Positions 14,917-25,060 of a stretch of 64,000 nt of DNA are shown in pieces. A program made the position numbers and the translations under genes. Every line of letters begins with the position of its first letter. Within the stretch, counting starts at the first letter, position 1. A model generated the notes under the pieces. That model had not been told where the DNA came from, did no database searches, and was given only the letters and a program-made list of their open reading frames with translations. This DNA comes from Desulfovibrio sp. G11 (GTDB taxonomy: Bacteria; Desulfobacterota; Desulfovibrionia; Desulfovibrionales; Desulfovibrionaceae): positions 793,501-857,500 of the forward strand of contig NZ_LT984798.1 in NCBI RefSeq assembly GCF_900243745.1. Reading direction: 5' to 3'.

Positions 14917-16377
14917 ATGAGCACTCTTCTCTCCTGCTTCAAAGCCTACGATATCCGTGGCCGCGTGCCTGATGTTCTCAACGCCCCTCTGGCGCATGCC
15001 CTTGGACGGGCTGTGGTGGACGTGCTGGGGGCAAAGCGTGTTGTGCTGGGGCGTGACGCCCGCCTTTCCGGGCCGCTTCTGCGTGACGCTCTGGCAAGCG
15101 GCCTGCGCGAGGCCGGGGCCAGTGTGACGGATATCGGCCTTTGCGGCACGGAAGAAATTTATTATGCCGCCGCCAACCATGACGCCAATCCGGCCGCAAG
15201 CCAGGCGGCTACTCCGCCTGCTGACGGCCCTTTTGACGCAGGTATCATGATCACCGGCAGCCATAATCCGGCGGATGAAAACGGCTTCAAACTGGTGCGC
15301 GGCGGGGCCATTCCCGTAAGCGGGGATTCCGGTCTGTTCGCCCTGCGCGACAGGGTGGCGGAACTGCTGGCGGACGGCGACCATCCTCCGCACGGTGCAG
15401 CTACGGTGCCTCCTGCGCTGCACGAGGCGTCCTTTCGGGCCGACTATGTGCGCTGGCTGCTCGACTACAGCGGCGCGGGGCAGCTTGGCGCGGCTCCGGG
15501 CCGCAAGCCACTCAAGATTGTGGCCGATGCGGGCAACGGCTGCGCGGGCCTTGTGTTGCGTGATTTGGTGACCGCTCTGCCCTTTGACTTCACCTGCCTG
15601 CATATGGAACCTGACGGGACGTTTCCCAACGGTGTTCCCAATCCGCTTTTGCCAGAGCGCCGCGCGGCCACTGCCGCAGTTGTGCGCGAGGCCGGAGCGG
15701 ATATGGGCATTGCCTGGGACGGCGATTTTGACCGCTGCTTTTTTTATGACAGCGACGGCAATTTTATTGAAGGCTATTACTGCATCGGCCTGCTGGCGCA
15801 GGAACTGCTGCGTCGCGCTCCCGGCGGAAAGGTGGTGCACGACACGCGGGTTTACTGGAACACCCGCGAAGTGGTGCTGGCCGCAGGTGGGCAGCCTGTC
15901 ATGGGCAAAACCGGTCATGCTTTCATGAAAGAACGCATGCGGGCCGAAGACGCCGTATACGGCGGCGAAATGAGCGCCCACCACTATTTTCGGGACTTTG
16001 CCTACTGCGATTCGGGCATGCTGCCCTGGCTGCTGATGGCAACGCTGCTGCACCGCACGGGCCGTTCCCTGGCCGAGCTGGTGGCCGAGCGCATGGCCGC
16101 CTATCCGTGCAGCGGCGAGATCAACCGCCGCGTGCAGGACGCGCCAGCCCTCATGCAGCTTGTGCGGGAACAGTACGCCCCCCATGCCCTCCACGAGGAC
16201 AGCATGGATGGCGTGAATCTGGAATTTGCAGACTGGCGCTTCAACCTGCGCATGTCCAATACCGAGCCGCTGCTGCGCCTCAATGTGGAAAGCCGCGGCA
16301 ACCGCGCCCTGCTGGAAGACAAGACCGCCGAACTCCTGCACCTGCTGGAGTCACGGGGCGGGGCTGTACCCGCGTAA
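14917..16377 (+). CDS. manB: Phosphomannomutase/phosphoglucomutase
   Basis: This 486-residue alpha-D-phosphohexomutase interconverts mannose-6-phosphate and mannose-1-phosphate. The start FKAYDIRGRVPDVLN is typical. The phosphoserine loop is ITGSHNPADENGFK (serine near residue 113), the metal site is DGDFDRCFF, and the sugar loop is GGEMSAHHYF. The C-terminal phosphate-binding loop is RMSNTEPLLRLNVESR. It starts at the ATG at 14917. The next gene uses its product, so the two form the GDP-mannose branch of the glycan cluster. Confidence is high. Confidence 0.93.
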   Translation: MSTLLSCFKAYDIRGRVPDVLNAPLAHALGRAVVDVLGAKRVVLGRDARLSGPLLRDALASGLREAGASVTDIGLCGTEEIYYAAANHDANPAASQAATPPADGPFDAGIMITGSHNPADENGFKLVRGGAIPVSGDSGLFALRDRVAELLADGDHPPHGAATVPPALHEASFRADYVRWLLDYSGAGQLGAAPGRKPLKIVADAGNGCAGLVLRDLVTALPFDFTCLHMEPDGTFPNGVPNPLLPERRAATAAVVREAGADMGIAWDGDFDRCFFYDSDGNFIEGYYCIGLLAQELLRRAPGGKVVHDTRVYWNTREVVLAAGGQPVMGKTGHAFMKERMRAEDAVYGGEMSAHHYFRDFAYCDSGMLPWLLMATLLHRTGRSLAELVAERMAAYPCSGEINRRVQDAPALMQLVREQYAPHALHEDSMDGVNLEFADWRFNLRMSNTEPLLRLNVESRGNRALLEDKTAELLHLLESRGGAVPA

Positions 16378-16504
16378 GCGGCGGAGCGTTGCGGGGCCGT
16401 TACGGGCAAGCTGCTAATAGTATATTTTTCGGTTCGAGCGCCACAGCGGGTATGCATGCCGCAGGCGGCGTAAAGCACTTATTTGAATATATGTGAGTAC
16501 ATCC

Positions 16505-17935
16505 ATGCCAAGCATTGCTCCCGTTATACTTTGCGGCGGCAGCGGTACACGCCTGTGGCCACTCTCGCGCGAAACCTATCCCAAGCAGTTTGTGGATCTG
16601 GGCGAGGGGCGCACCCTGTTCAAAGACACGCTCTTGCGGGCGCAGCGCATTCAGGAAAGTCTGGAACCGGTCATTGTCTGCAATGAGGCCCACCGCTTTT
16701 ATGTGACAGCAGCATTGTACGAGTGCCATGTGCGCGCAACCATTCTGCTGGAACCCGCGCCGCGCAACACAGCACCGGCCATTGCCCTTGCGGCTCTTGC
16801 CCTTGCCCGCGATGGGGCGGATCCCCTCATGCTGGTGCTGCCGTCCGACCATGCCATCGGCGACGAAAACGCCTTTTTAAAAGAGGTGGAAGCTGCCGCC
16901 TCCCTGGCGGAGCAAGGGCATATTGTCACCTTCGGCATCACGCCCGCCAGCCCCGAAACGGGCTTCGGCTATATTGAACAGGGCGAAGTTTTGGGCGAAG
17001 TTCTAGGCCAGGGCGGCTTTCGCGTGGCCCGTTTTGTGGAAAAACCCGATGCAGTGACAGCCCAATCCATGTTGGATCAGGGTGGTTTTTTGTGGAACAG
17101 CGGCATGTTTCTGTTGCGTGCCTCCATATACCTGCAAGAGCTTGAGCGCTTTGCCCCCGAAATACACGCCGCCTGCTGCGCCGCCTGGCAAGGACGCGTG
17201 GTGGACGGCGCGTTCTGCCGCCCGGACACGTCCGCTTTTCTGGCTTCGCCGTCCGACTCCATCGACTACGCGGTCATGGAACAGACAGACCATGCGGCGG
17301 TGGTTCCCCTGTCCACAGACTGGAGCGACCTTGGCTCGTGGGAGGCGTTCTATCAGGCGGAACAGGGTGACGACAGCGGCAACGTTTGCCACGGCGACGT
17401 CATGACCCAAGACGCGGAAAACTGTTATTTTAACGCCCAGCACCGTCTGGTGGCGGCCATTGGCGTGCGCGATCTCGTGGTTGTAGAAACGCGCGATGCC
17501 ATACTGGTGGCCCCGCGCGAGCGGGTGCAGGAAGTCAAAAGCATGGTCGGCCGCCTGCAGTCAGCCCGGCGAACAGAATGCAGGCAGCATCCGCTGGTGT
17601 ACCGCCCCTGGGGCAGCTACGAAACGCTCGTTATGGACGGCCGCTTTCAGGTAAAACGCATCACGGTCAACCCCGGCGCGGAGCTTTCCCTCCAGATGCA
17701 CCATCACCGCGCCGAACATTGGGTGGTGGTCAGCGGCACGGCAGAGGTGACCAACGGCAATGAAACCCGCCTGTATACAGAAAACCAGTCCACCTACATT
17801 CCCGTGGGAACGCGGCACAGGCTGAAAAACCCCGGCGTCATCCCTCTGGTACTTATTGAAATCCAGTCCGGCGCATATCTGGGCGAAGACGACATTGTGC
17901 GCTTTGCCGATGTGTACGGACGCAAGCAAAGTTGA
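16505..17935 (+). CDS. manC: Mannose-1-phosphate guanylyltransferase / mannose-6-phosphate isomerase
   Basis: This bifunctional type II enzyme of 476 residues has an N-terminal nucleotidyltransferase (PVILCGGSGTRLWPLSRETY, then FVEKPD and WNSGMF). The C-terminal cupin isomerase has YRPWGSYETLVMDGRFQVKR, then LQMHHHRAEHWVVVSGTAEV. It makes GDP-mannose and can also form mannose-6-phosphate. The start may be the ATG at 16505 or a GTG four codons earlier; neither has a clear ribosome site. It follows manB by about 130 bp. Confidence 0.93.
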   Translation: MPSIAPVILCGGSGTRLWPLSRETYPKQFVDLGEGRTLFKDTLLRAQRIQESLEPVIVCNEAHRFYVTAALYECHVRATILLEPAPRNTAPAIALAALALARDGADPLMLVLPSDHAIGDENAFLKEVEAAASLAEQGHIVTFGITPASPETGFGYIEQGEVLGEVLGQGGFRVARFVEKPDAVTAQSMLDQGGFLWNSGMFLLRASIYLQELERFAPEIHAACCAAWQGRVVDGAFCRPDTSAFLASPSDSIDYAVMEQTDHAAVVPLSTDWSDLGSWEAFYQAEQGDDSGNVCHGDVMTQDAENCYFNAQHRLVAAIGVRDLVVVETRDAILVAPRERVQEVKSMVGRLQSARRTECRQHPLVYRPWGSYETLVMDGRFQVKRITVNPGAELSLQMHHHRAEHWVVVSGTAEVTNGNETRLYTENQSTYIPVGTRHRLKNPGVIPLVLIEIQSGAYLGEDDIVRFADVYGRKQS

Positions 17936-17985
17936 ATTCGCGTAGCAACTTTTTTGAGTAAATACCTAGGGGCTGGTTGATACTG

Positions 17986-19125
17986 ATGTTGCAAAGAACC
18001 TCACTTCTTTTTTTCTTAAAAAAAATTTGGAAACGGTTTCCTCCCGGCTTACGCCTCTGGCTATTGAGGGTGCGATCTGCTACATGCTTGGATCCACGTC
18101 CAACGCCAACCAGCACAAATTCTATGGCAATACTTGGCGCCTTCAGTAGCAGTAGCGGGTTGGCCCAAGGAGCAAGGCTTTATGCCAACCGTGTTGAGCG
18201 GGAGGGACACACTGTAATACGGGTAGATATAACCGAAGCTATGGTGCAACAGCCCGCTTTTTCTCTGGAAGAAAGCGGCGCTATTTCCCTTAAGGAATTT
18301 ATGAGCATGAAGCTACCGTGTATTTTGGTCATTCATGCCAACCCTCCTCAATTTCATTTGATTCTTTTCAGGCTGGGCAAGCGTTTTTTACACAACAAGA
18401 AAATTATAGGCTATTGGGCTTGGGAACTGGCGGTCGTTCCGGACGTATGGCGCCATGCGCTCCAGTATCTTGACGCAGTTGAAGTTCCAAGCGCCTTTGT
18501 ACGCGAGGCCTTGTTGCCGTGCACGGACAAGGAAGTTGTCGTTGTGCCGCACGTGCTGGAAGCACCACAGAAACAGAAAACTGCCTTTGCTTGTGACGGT
18601 ATTGTTCGCTGTCTCTTTATATTTGATATGGGATCTGCCTTCGCCAGAAAAAACCCGATGGCGGCACTTGAAGCTTTTCGCTTGGCGTTCAAGCCAGGTG
18701 AAGCAGAGATGACGTTCAAAGTCAGTTCACCTCAAGCCGACTACGAAAACTTTAAAAAATTTGAACAAGCGTGTGCACAGGTACCGGGCGTCAGTATTAT
18801 GACAAAAACATTGGATGACGTTGCGTTGGAAGAGCTTTACCTGAAACATGACATATATCTTTCCCTACACCGCTCAGAGGGGTACGGATTGACTATCCAT
18901 GAAGCTTTGCTTTACGGTCTGCACGCTGTGGCCACAGGCTGGTCTGGGAATATGGATTTTATGGATATGCCCAAAGCCCATGCCGTGCCTTATACGCTTG
19001 TGGCGATGCAGGCGACAAGCGGCGCGTTCAAAGGATTGAAAGCGAAATGGGCTGAAGCCGACATTGATGCCGCCGGGCAAACTTTACGGCGTTTGCGTCA
19101 AGAATTGTTGATCGACCATCGTTAG
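17986..19125 (+). CDS. GT4-type glycosyltransferase
   Basis: This 379-residue protein has the C-terminal GT-B signature of family 4: ISLHRSEGYGLTIHEALLYG appears as YLSLHRSEGYGLTIHEALL, followed by HAVATGWSGNMDFM. The N-terminal lobe has LGAFSSSSGLAQGARLYANR, a donor-binding turn, after a basic hydrophobic N-terminus. It would transfer a sugar, perhaps mannose from GDP-mannose given manB-manC upstream; the donor is inferred. A TTG three codons upstream is an alternative start. It is followed by an ABC exporter gene 55 bp away. Confidence 0.8.
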   Translation: MLQRTSLLFFLKKIWKRFPPGLRLWLLRVRSATCLDPRPTPTSTNSMAILGAFSSSSGLAQGARLYANRVEREGHTVIRVDITEAMVQQPAFSLEESGAISLKEFMSMKLPCILVIHANPPQFHLILFRLGKRFLHNKKIIGYWAWELAVVPDVWRHALQYLDAVEVPSAFVREALLPCTDKEVVVVPHVLEAPQKQKTAFACDGIVRCLFIFDMGSAFARKNPMAALEAFRLAFKPGEAEMTFKVSSPQADYENFKKFEQACAQVPGVSIMTKTLDDVALEELYLKHDIYLSLHRSEGYGLTIHEALLYGLHAVATGWSGNMDFMDMPKAHAVPYTLVAMQATSGAFKGLKAKWAEADIDAAGQTLRRLRQELLIDHR

Positions 19126-19180
19126 CGTAATCGCCCTATTCCCTGGGCTTGTACCTTGCCGTGCACGTGTTGGAGGCCGT

Positions 19181-20995
19181 TTGAATACTCTTCGGTTGCT
19201 TTTTTTTAGTTTTTCAAGAATTTGGCGTGTGCTCCCGCACAGACTGCGCAAATCGGGGACAGGACTCTTTATCAGCATGGTCATTCTTGGCCTGTTGGAA
19301 TTGGGCGGTATTTTGAGCCTGTCTCTTTTTGTGGGCGTGCTTAATGATCCGGAGAGAGTTCAACAGTCCAAGTATGCCGCTTTGATACTGGAATATGCGC
19401 CCTTTCTAGGCCCGGTCTTTGCTGATTCGCGAACACTGATGTTATGCACTGTGCTGGTGCCCATCAGTATGATCGTTACAAAAAATATGGTTTCAGCTTT
19501 TGTTACCTGGAAAACCGGATTGCTGGGCGGCGAAGTAGCCGGATTTGTCGGGTGTGAAATCATGCGCCGCTTTGTTTACATGCCTTATGACTGGCATATT
19601 TCTTCACTCAGTGCCGAAGCCTTCACCAAAATGTCATGGCGTCACTCTCTCGGGCAATTACTCATACAGAGCATGGTGGCCTACAGCAATTTTATTACAG
19701 CAGGCTTACTATTTCTGGGCTTGTTTATCTACGCGCCGGGATTGACCATGCTTGTCCTTGGGGTCATGGCCGTGACTGCCGTTACACTTTACGGCGCCGT
19801 CAGAAAAAATATTGACAAATCATCTCATAATAACGCCCAGGCCCAAGCCAAAGAATCTCACGCCACAATGGCAGCGGTGCGTGGCATTCGCGAAATACTC
19901 ATCTATCAGCAGCAGCCCACCTTTTTACATGCCATTTCTCAAGCCATACGCGACAGCGTGCGTCCTCGTGCTTTTTTGGAAACAGCGCCACCCATTCCCA
20001 CTTGGGTTCTGGAAAGTACGGGCTTTGTGCTTATTGGTTGTACGCTCGCTTGGATGACCCTAATACAGGACGCGAGCAGGGCTGCCATAACCGCAAATAT
20101 TGCCATGCTCACACTTACAGCCTGGCGCGTGTTGCCTTCTTTGAACCGGGCAGTTGGCGCTATTATTAATATTCGGGCTAACCAGCCCACGGGCCTGCCC
20201 TGCCTTGAATATATGGAACAGCTCAAAGCCGTGCCGCAACTTGATGTGGAATCCCAAGATTCGGATTTTGCCATCAAGGATGGGATCCGACTTGACAATA
20301 TTTGTTACCGTTATCCCGGCGCCGAGCAAGACTCCCTTAAAGGCGTCACTCTTGATATCCCTAAAGGAGCCAGTGTCGGCATTATCGGCAAATCCGGCGC
20401 CGGAAAAAGTACCCTGATCAATGTGTTGTCCGGTTTGTTGCAACCCGCTTCGGGCAGAATTCTTGTGGACGGGCGCGAAATGACGCCGGGGCAAGTGCTG
20501 ACCTACCGCCAGAGCATAGGCTATGTGCCACAAAATCCGTATCTTATGGCAGGTACAGTGGCTGAAAACATTGCATTCAGCCAGTGGGGCAGACCGCCGG
20601 ATGCTGAACGGCTGCACGAGGCCTGCCAGCAGGCACAGATTGATTTTTTGGGAGAAAATTTTGAAAATCTCTCGCGTGGCATCGGCGAAAACGGGGCGGG
20701 CCTTTCAGGCGGGCAGGCGCAACGGGTGACCATTGCGCGCGCATTGTACGCAAGGCCCGCAGTGCTCATCTTTGATGAAGCCACGAGTTCATTGGACCAC
20801 CGCACAGAAGAAAGCATTCGGAGAACAATTGCCGAGTTGCCGCAAGGGATAACACGTATTATTATCGCCCATAAGCTTACGGCGCTGAAAAATTGTGATC
20901 TGGTCTACTGGCTTGAGGATGGTCGAATCTACCGCAAAGGCGAGGCAGCCGAACTGTTGGCTGACTATCAGACCTTGGAGGAAAATAATGCCTGA
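19181..20995 (+). CDS. ABC exporter (fused membrane and ATPase domains), flippase-like
   Basis: This 604-residue protein has about six membrane segments in residues 20-330 and a C-terminal ATPase. Walker A is GIIGKSGAGKSTLINVLSGL (about 398-417), the Q-loop lies in IGYVPQNPYLMAGT, the signature LSGGQAQRV is near 507, and Walker B is VLIFDEATSSLD. It belongs to the MsbA/PglK-like half-transporter class that moves lipid-linked sugars across the inner membrane. TTG at 19181 is preceded by GGAGG five bases away. It overlaps the next gene by 8 bp, so they are one operon. The substrate is inferred from context. Confidence 0.88.
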   Translation: MNTLRLLFFSFSRIWRVLPHRLRKSGTGLFISMVILGLLELGGILSLSLFVGVLNDPERVQQSKYAALILEYAPFLGPVFADSRTLMLCTVLVPISMIVTKNMVSAFVTWKTGLLGGEVAGFVGCEIMRRFVYMPYDWHISSLSAEAFTKMSWRHSLGQLLIQSMVAYSNFITAGLLFLGLFIYAPGLTMLVLGVMAVTAVTLYGAVRKNIDKSSHNNAQAQAKESHATMAAVRGIREILIYQQQPTFLHAISQAIRDSVRPRAFLETAPPIPTWVLESTGFVLIGCTLAWMTLIQDASRAAITANIAMLTLTAWRVLPSLNRAVGAIINIRANQPTGLPCLEYMEQLKAVPQLDVESQDSDFAIKDGIRLDNICYRYPGAEQDSLKGVTLDIPKGASVGIIGKSGAGKSTLINVLSGLLQPASGRILVDGREMTPGQVLTYRQSIGYVPQNPYLMAGTVAENIAFSQWGRPPDAERLHEACQQAQIDFLGENFENLSRGIGENGAGLSGGQAQRVTIARALYARPAVLIFDEATSSLDHRTEESIRRTIAELPQGITRIIIAHKLTALKNCDLVYWLEDGRIYRKGEAAELLADYQTLEENNA

Positions 20996-23639
20996 CAAAC
21001 AGGTATGGGATATTACGGAAGCTTTGGCTCTCGCTGATACATGGCAAAATAGATTCGACGGCAAAAATATGCCTGAGGGATTTTTCCCACAGCTTCACGC
21101 CCTGGCTGAGTATCTGCATGACAATGGACAGGTGCAGCGTGCGGTAGATTTGCTGCGGAGCGAAAGCTCCATGGGAGTATCCCGTTTTTTGGGGCACAGG
21201 CTGGAACACGCGAGGCTATTGTCCCGTGCGCTTTTTGACGCGGGCGAGTCCGACGAAGCACTGAAGCTGGTTGAATATTATGGTTCGCGGCCATATCTCT
21301 TCGATGATCTGAACAAACTGGGCTATTTCCTTTTTTGCCGTAGCGCACATTGCCTTGCAACGCATGATGCCCTCAAACTCGCCCATTGCGTTACGCTGCT
21401 GGTAGAAACCCAGGCCGGTATGAAGGATGCGAACCTTATTCGCATAATCCAGCAGGCCGGCGGTATCAATGCCTTGATTCGGGCGGCCGGTTCTCTTGAT
21501 TTTTCTACGCGCATGCTTTTAAGAGTTTTTGGTTTGGCTCAGCGACTGGCAGGTAAGGGCGTGGCTGCTGGTGTTATAGGTCGAGGCTTGCACTTTGCTG
21601 TGAATATCTTGCGCTCAGTCAGCCGTCTCAAAGGAGGTAATCTTGTTGGATTACTTCCCCGGAGAACACCCGGCAAGGTTAGAATCAGGGCGATGGTTGG
21701 TAACAATCATCCGGTTGTGGTAACCCGGGCCATGGGGGGGATCGGTGACTTACTGATGATGACGCCGGGTCTCAAGGCATTGGCCCGGAAGCATCCTGAC
21801 CGCGAGGTATGGTTTGCTATCCCCAAAGGATTTCATCAGCTGTTTTATGGCTTCGAAAGCATCAAAACCGTAGATATTGATCACCTCGAATTGTACCAAG
21901 AAGATTGCTTCGCTCTACATAATCTGACTGAATGTCCTGCTTCGCGCGTGGAAACTTCTACATTGCCAAATGTCAAGCAAAATCGCATAGACATTTTTGC
22001 TGCAGCCATGGGGATAACAGCAAAAGAGTTGGATTCTGTCGGCCGCACCCCAGTTTACACAGTTACTGATGAAGAACGGTTATGGGCTATAAGTTATTTA
22101 GCTCAAAAAAATTTAGAGCCTGGGCAAGCGATAGCGATCCAGCCTTATGCAGCAGATGCATATAAAAATTATCCCCATATGGAACTTCTTGCCACAAAAT
22201 TGGCAAGAGATACCTCTGTATTGGTATTTCACAACTCTCCACTACAGGGATATGAAAATGAAAATATCCTTAAGGTGGATAACTGCACTTTGCGGCAGTC
22301 AATTGCGCTACTGTCGCAATGTAAAATGCTTGTAGCTGTAGATAGCGCGTTTGTACATATTGCTGCAGCACTGGCAATAGAAACGGCTTCTCTTTTTGGG
22401 CCAACGAACGGAGAATTATTTACAAAATATTATGATAAATGCCATGTTATTCATGGGCATAATGTAACAAATTGTCACTCTTGCTGGCGAAATAAATTTG
22501 TTGTTTGCCCCAGAACGCATAGCAATACAAGCAAATGCTTATATGAAATTGACATAGAATATATTACTGAAGAAATTTTCAATTCTTATCCTGAGTTCGT
22601 TGAAGAAAAAGCCACTACCATCGATGAAAGCTTGAAAAGTATTTTAAACTTCGCAAAAGAGAAGGCATCTTCGCCTAAATATTCAGGAGGTTTAGGAAGG
22701 GTAAAATTCTGTATATCTGGGATACGGTGGGTTTTTTCTCGGTGCTTTTTAACACAAAAATATGGAAAGTTCTCTTTACAAATTGAAATATTTTTTTTCA
22801 ATCTGCTTCATTTTTTTGAAAAGCCATTCAAAAAACATCGACATATGGACCTACTTCTAGTACAGCCAAATGGTCTGGGTGATGCTATTATTAATAAAGC
22901 TTATTCTGATTATTTAATAGAAAGGATGCACTTTAGAAAAGACCGCGTACTGATCCTTGCTACAGAAACTTGGAAAGGGTTAGAAAAAGAGTTACATCCT
23001 GACAGCGCTGTGTTTTTTTTCAATAAACAGAAATTTGAGACGAATTTTCTTTATAGACTCTCACTATACAGATATCTGAAAAAATATTATTTTTCTTATG
23101 TTTTATGCAATCTTAGGTGGAAGCCAAGATACATCACGGACCGATTGATGTTGGTCATAAGTGGACGAAACAAGGCTATTGCCGCTCATGAAAATAGTGA
23201 CCATGCTCAGAAGGTATTGTTCCAACAATGGTGTACTAAGAAAAAAATGAACTGTGTAGACGTCAGTGATATTCGCAGTGAATTTCGAAGAATCCCCCAA
23301 TTTTATAAACATGTCTTTGGCAAAATCATAGAGACACCCCCCCGACGAACTGTTTTTCATCGGTCAGCTTGTTTAGCATCTCGATACGTTCGTGGTAATT
23401 ACATAGTACTGCATGTCGGCAATGCAGATGTACGACGACGCTGGGGGGTCGAAAAATTTTCACAAGTTGGAGAATATTTTGCCAATAAAGGGTATCAAAT
23501 ACTTATTGTTGGCGGCTATTGCGAGCGGGACCTAATTGACGCGTTTGATCAAAAATTTAAAATTTTAATCGACCAGTTACATCTCGCGGTTTCAAGTTCA
23601 AAGTGCAACACCCAGTCCTTGGGTATTGGCGTCTTCTAA
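20988..23639 (+). pseudogene. Double-GT9 (heptosyltransferase-like) protein, 5' part split by IS30
   Basis: Coding runs from the ATG at 20988 (good GGAGG) into the IS30 copy at 23585 and hits a stop at 23639 inside it. The N-terminal 220 residues are helical. Next is a first GT9 domain (VVVTRAMGGIGDLLMMTPGL, then AIQPYA and MLVAVDSAFVHIAAAL). A hydrophobic basic linker follows. A second GT9 domain begins at DLLLVQPNGLGDAIINKAY and continues to ILHVGNADV-type residues and YQILIVGGY. GT9 enzymes transfer heptose from ADP-heptose. The second half is AT-rich compared with the first. The rest of the second domain is the piece at 24670-24985. Confidence 0.8.
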
Positions 23640-24666
23640 AAAAACTTCATAGGGTGTCTTAAACCCAAGGCATTTTCTAGGCCGCCAGTTCAAGCGGCAC
23701 ATTGCCGCTATGATCTCATCTTGCGTGACCGATGCCAAGCTTACCCCCTTGGGGAAGTATTGGCGTAGAAGGCCATTGGAGTTCTCGTTCAAGCCACGCT
23801 CCCACGAATGGTAGGGGTGCGCAAAAAATCCCTGAGCCTCGAGTGTAGCTGACACATCGGCATGGTAGCTGAACTCCTTGCCGTTATCATAGGTAATAGT
23901 CTGAACAAAGTCCTTAATGGGTGTCAAGAGTCCTTCAATGACCCGCCTTACTTCGCTGGCGCTTTTGTTGGGAGCCTTGCCAAACAGGAAAAGACGACTT
24001 TTACGCTCTGCAAGTGTCACCAAAACGGGGCCTCCTTTACTGCCTTCAACGGTATCAGCCTCCCAATCACCAAGGCGTGAGCGCTCGGCAACAATGGACG
24101 GGCGTATGTCTATGCTGATACGCCCCTTGATTTGACCTCGTCTGTCGGGTTTGCCATATCGTCGTTTGCGTTTGCGCTGGCAGCGCAAATGGCTGTGCAG
24201 CGTTCCTCCTCGTTTTTTGTCCGCCAGAATGTACTGGTAAATCCATTCATGACTGAGGGCAAAACCTTTGCGTTTGAGAACTCCAGAGATTTGCTCCGGA
24301 CTGAAGTCCTGGTGCAGACACTGTTCAACATACGTCCATACCTCAAGGCCAATGCGCTTCTTCCCTTTACTGGTCTGCCTTTTCTGACTGCGCTTGTGTG
24401 CCTGCCTGTAGCGGTAGCCACGCGCCCCGGTATTTCGCGCAAGTTCGCGGCTTACAGTTGAGACGCTACGGCCTATCGCTTTGGCTATGGCCCTCAGTGA
24501 CGTTCCACTTTTCACTGCCTGGCAGATGTAGTACCGTTCTTCCCTGGCAAGGTGTGCATAGCCCATACGCCCCTCAATCTTTGGTTGGATGGAGAGGCTA
24601 AAGTGCTATACCACCTTGCCTTTTCATTCAACCTTGAGGGTGTTGCACTTGCAAGTTGAATCCGCC
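23585..24666 (-). mobile_element. IS30-family element, copy 1, with TCT target duplication
   Basis: This is a 1082-bp element. Its ends share GTGCAACACCC and a longer imperfect inverted repeat of about 29 bp that begins GCGG. TCT lies on both sides (23582-23584 and 24667-24669). Comparing both copies in the window fixes the ends: sequence is shared up to these points and differs beyond. Removing the element plus one TCT restores the reading frame of the split GT9 gene exactly. Confidence 0.9.
23598..24566 (-). CDS. IS30-family transposase
   Basis: This 322-residue transposase has an N-terminal HTH (LAREERYYICQAVKSGTSLR, then AIGRSVSTVSRELARNTG) of the IS30 type. The DDE core has GDWEADTVEGSKGG (first Asp), ITYDNGKEFSYH (second Asp) and SWERGLNENSNGLLRQY (Glu). 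The C-terminal segment reads LNWRPRKCLGFKTPYEVFL. It is complete and probably active, unlike copy 2, which lacks five residues in the HTH. Confidence 0.93.
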   Translation of the reverse strand: MGYAHLAREERYYICQAVKSGTSLRAIAKAIGRSVSTVSRELARNTGARGYRYRQAHKRSQKRQTSKGKKRIGLEVWTYVEQCLHQDFSPEQISGVLKRKGFALSHEWIYQYILADKKRGGTLHSHLRCQRKRKRRYGKPDRRGQIKGRISIDIRPSIVAERSRLGDWEADTVEGSKGGPVLVTLAERKSRLFLFGKAPNKSASEVRRVIEGLLTPIKDFVQTITYDNGKEFSYHADVSATLEAQGFFAHPYHSWERGLNENSNGLLRQYFPKGVSLASVTQDEIIAAMCRLNWRPRKCLGFKTPYEVFLEDANTQGLGVAL

Positions 24667-24669
24667 TCT

Positions 24670-24985
24670 TGAAGAATACTATAATGTAATTGCTGGGGCG
24701 ACAGCTTTTTTAGGTGGCGATACAGGCCCAACGCACATGGCCGTTGCTTTGAATATTCCAACGGCAATTATTTTGGGTGGCGGACATTACGACTACTATC
24801 TCCCATACCCCAAAAAAATAAATCCTGATTTAAAAAACATTAGGTATATCCAATCAATACAGCCATGCTATGGTTGCGATTGGCTATGTACGCAAAATCC
24901 CAAAAATTTTATGTGTTGTATACATAATATTAGGTCTTCTGACGCAATAGCAATGCTAGAGGACCTATTAGATGGGTTTTCATAG
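24670..24985 (+). pseudogene. Double-GT9 protein, 3' part beyond the IS30
   Basis: This fragment of about 105 codons supplies the end of the second GT9 domain: EEYYNVIAGATAFLGGDTGP then THMAVALNIPTAIILGGG. The motif GGDTGPTHMAVAL is the classic GT9 nucleotide-sugar site (GNDSGPMHLAAAL type). A Cys-rich end (CYGCDWLCTQNP then CCIHNI) follows. Joined to 20988-23584 with one TCT removed, the frame is continuous and would encode about 970 residues. A TTG upstream inside the element could give a useless fragment. Confidence 0.8.
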
Positions 24986-25060
24986 AGTGGCTCATCGTTA
25001 AGTGCATAAATTACGACATATTTATTTATGCGCAAAGGCATTTTCACAGCAGGAGGCTTT

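Noticed and set aside
14803..16341. 512-codon minus-strand open frame
   Set aside because: It is antisense to manB, has repetitive His/Ala/Gly composition and no motif; manB motifs are complete on the plus strand.
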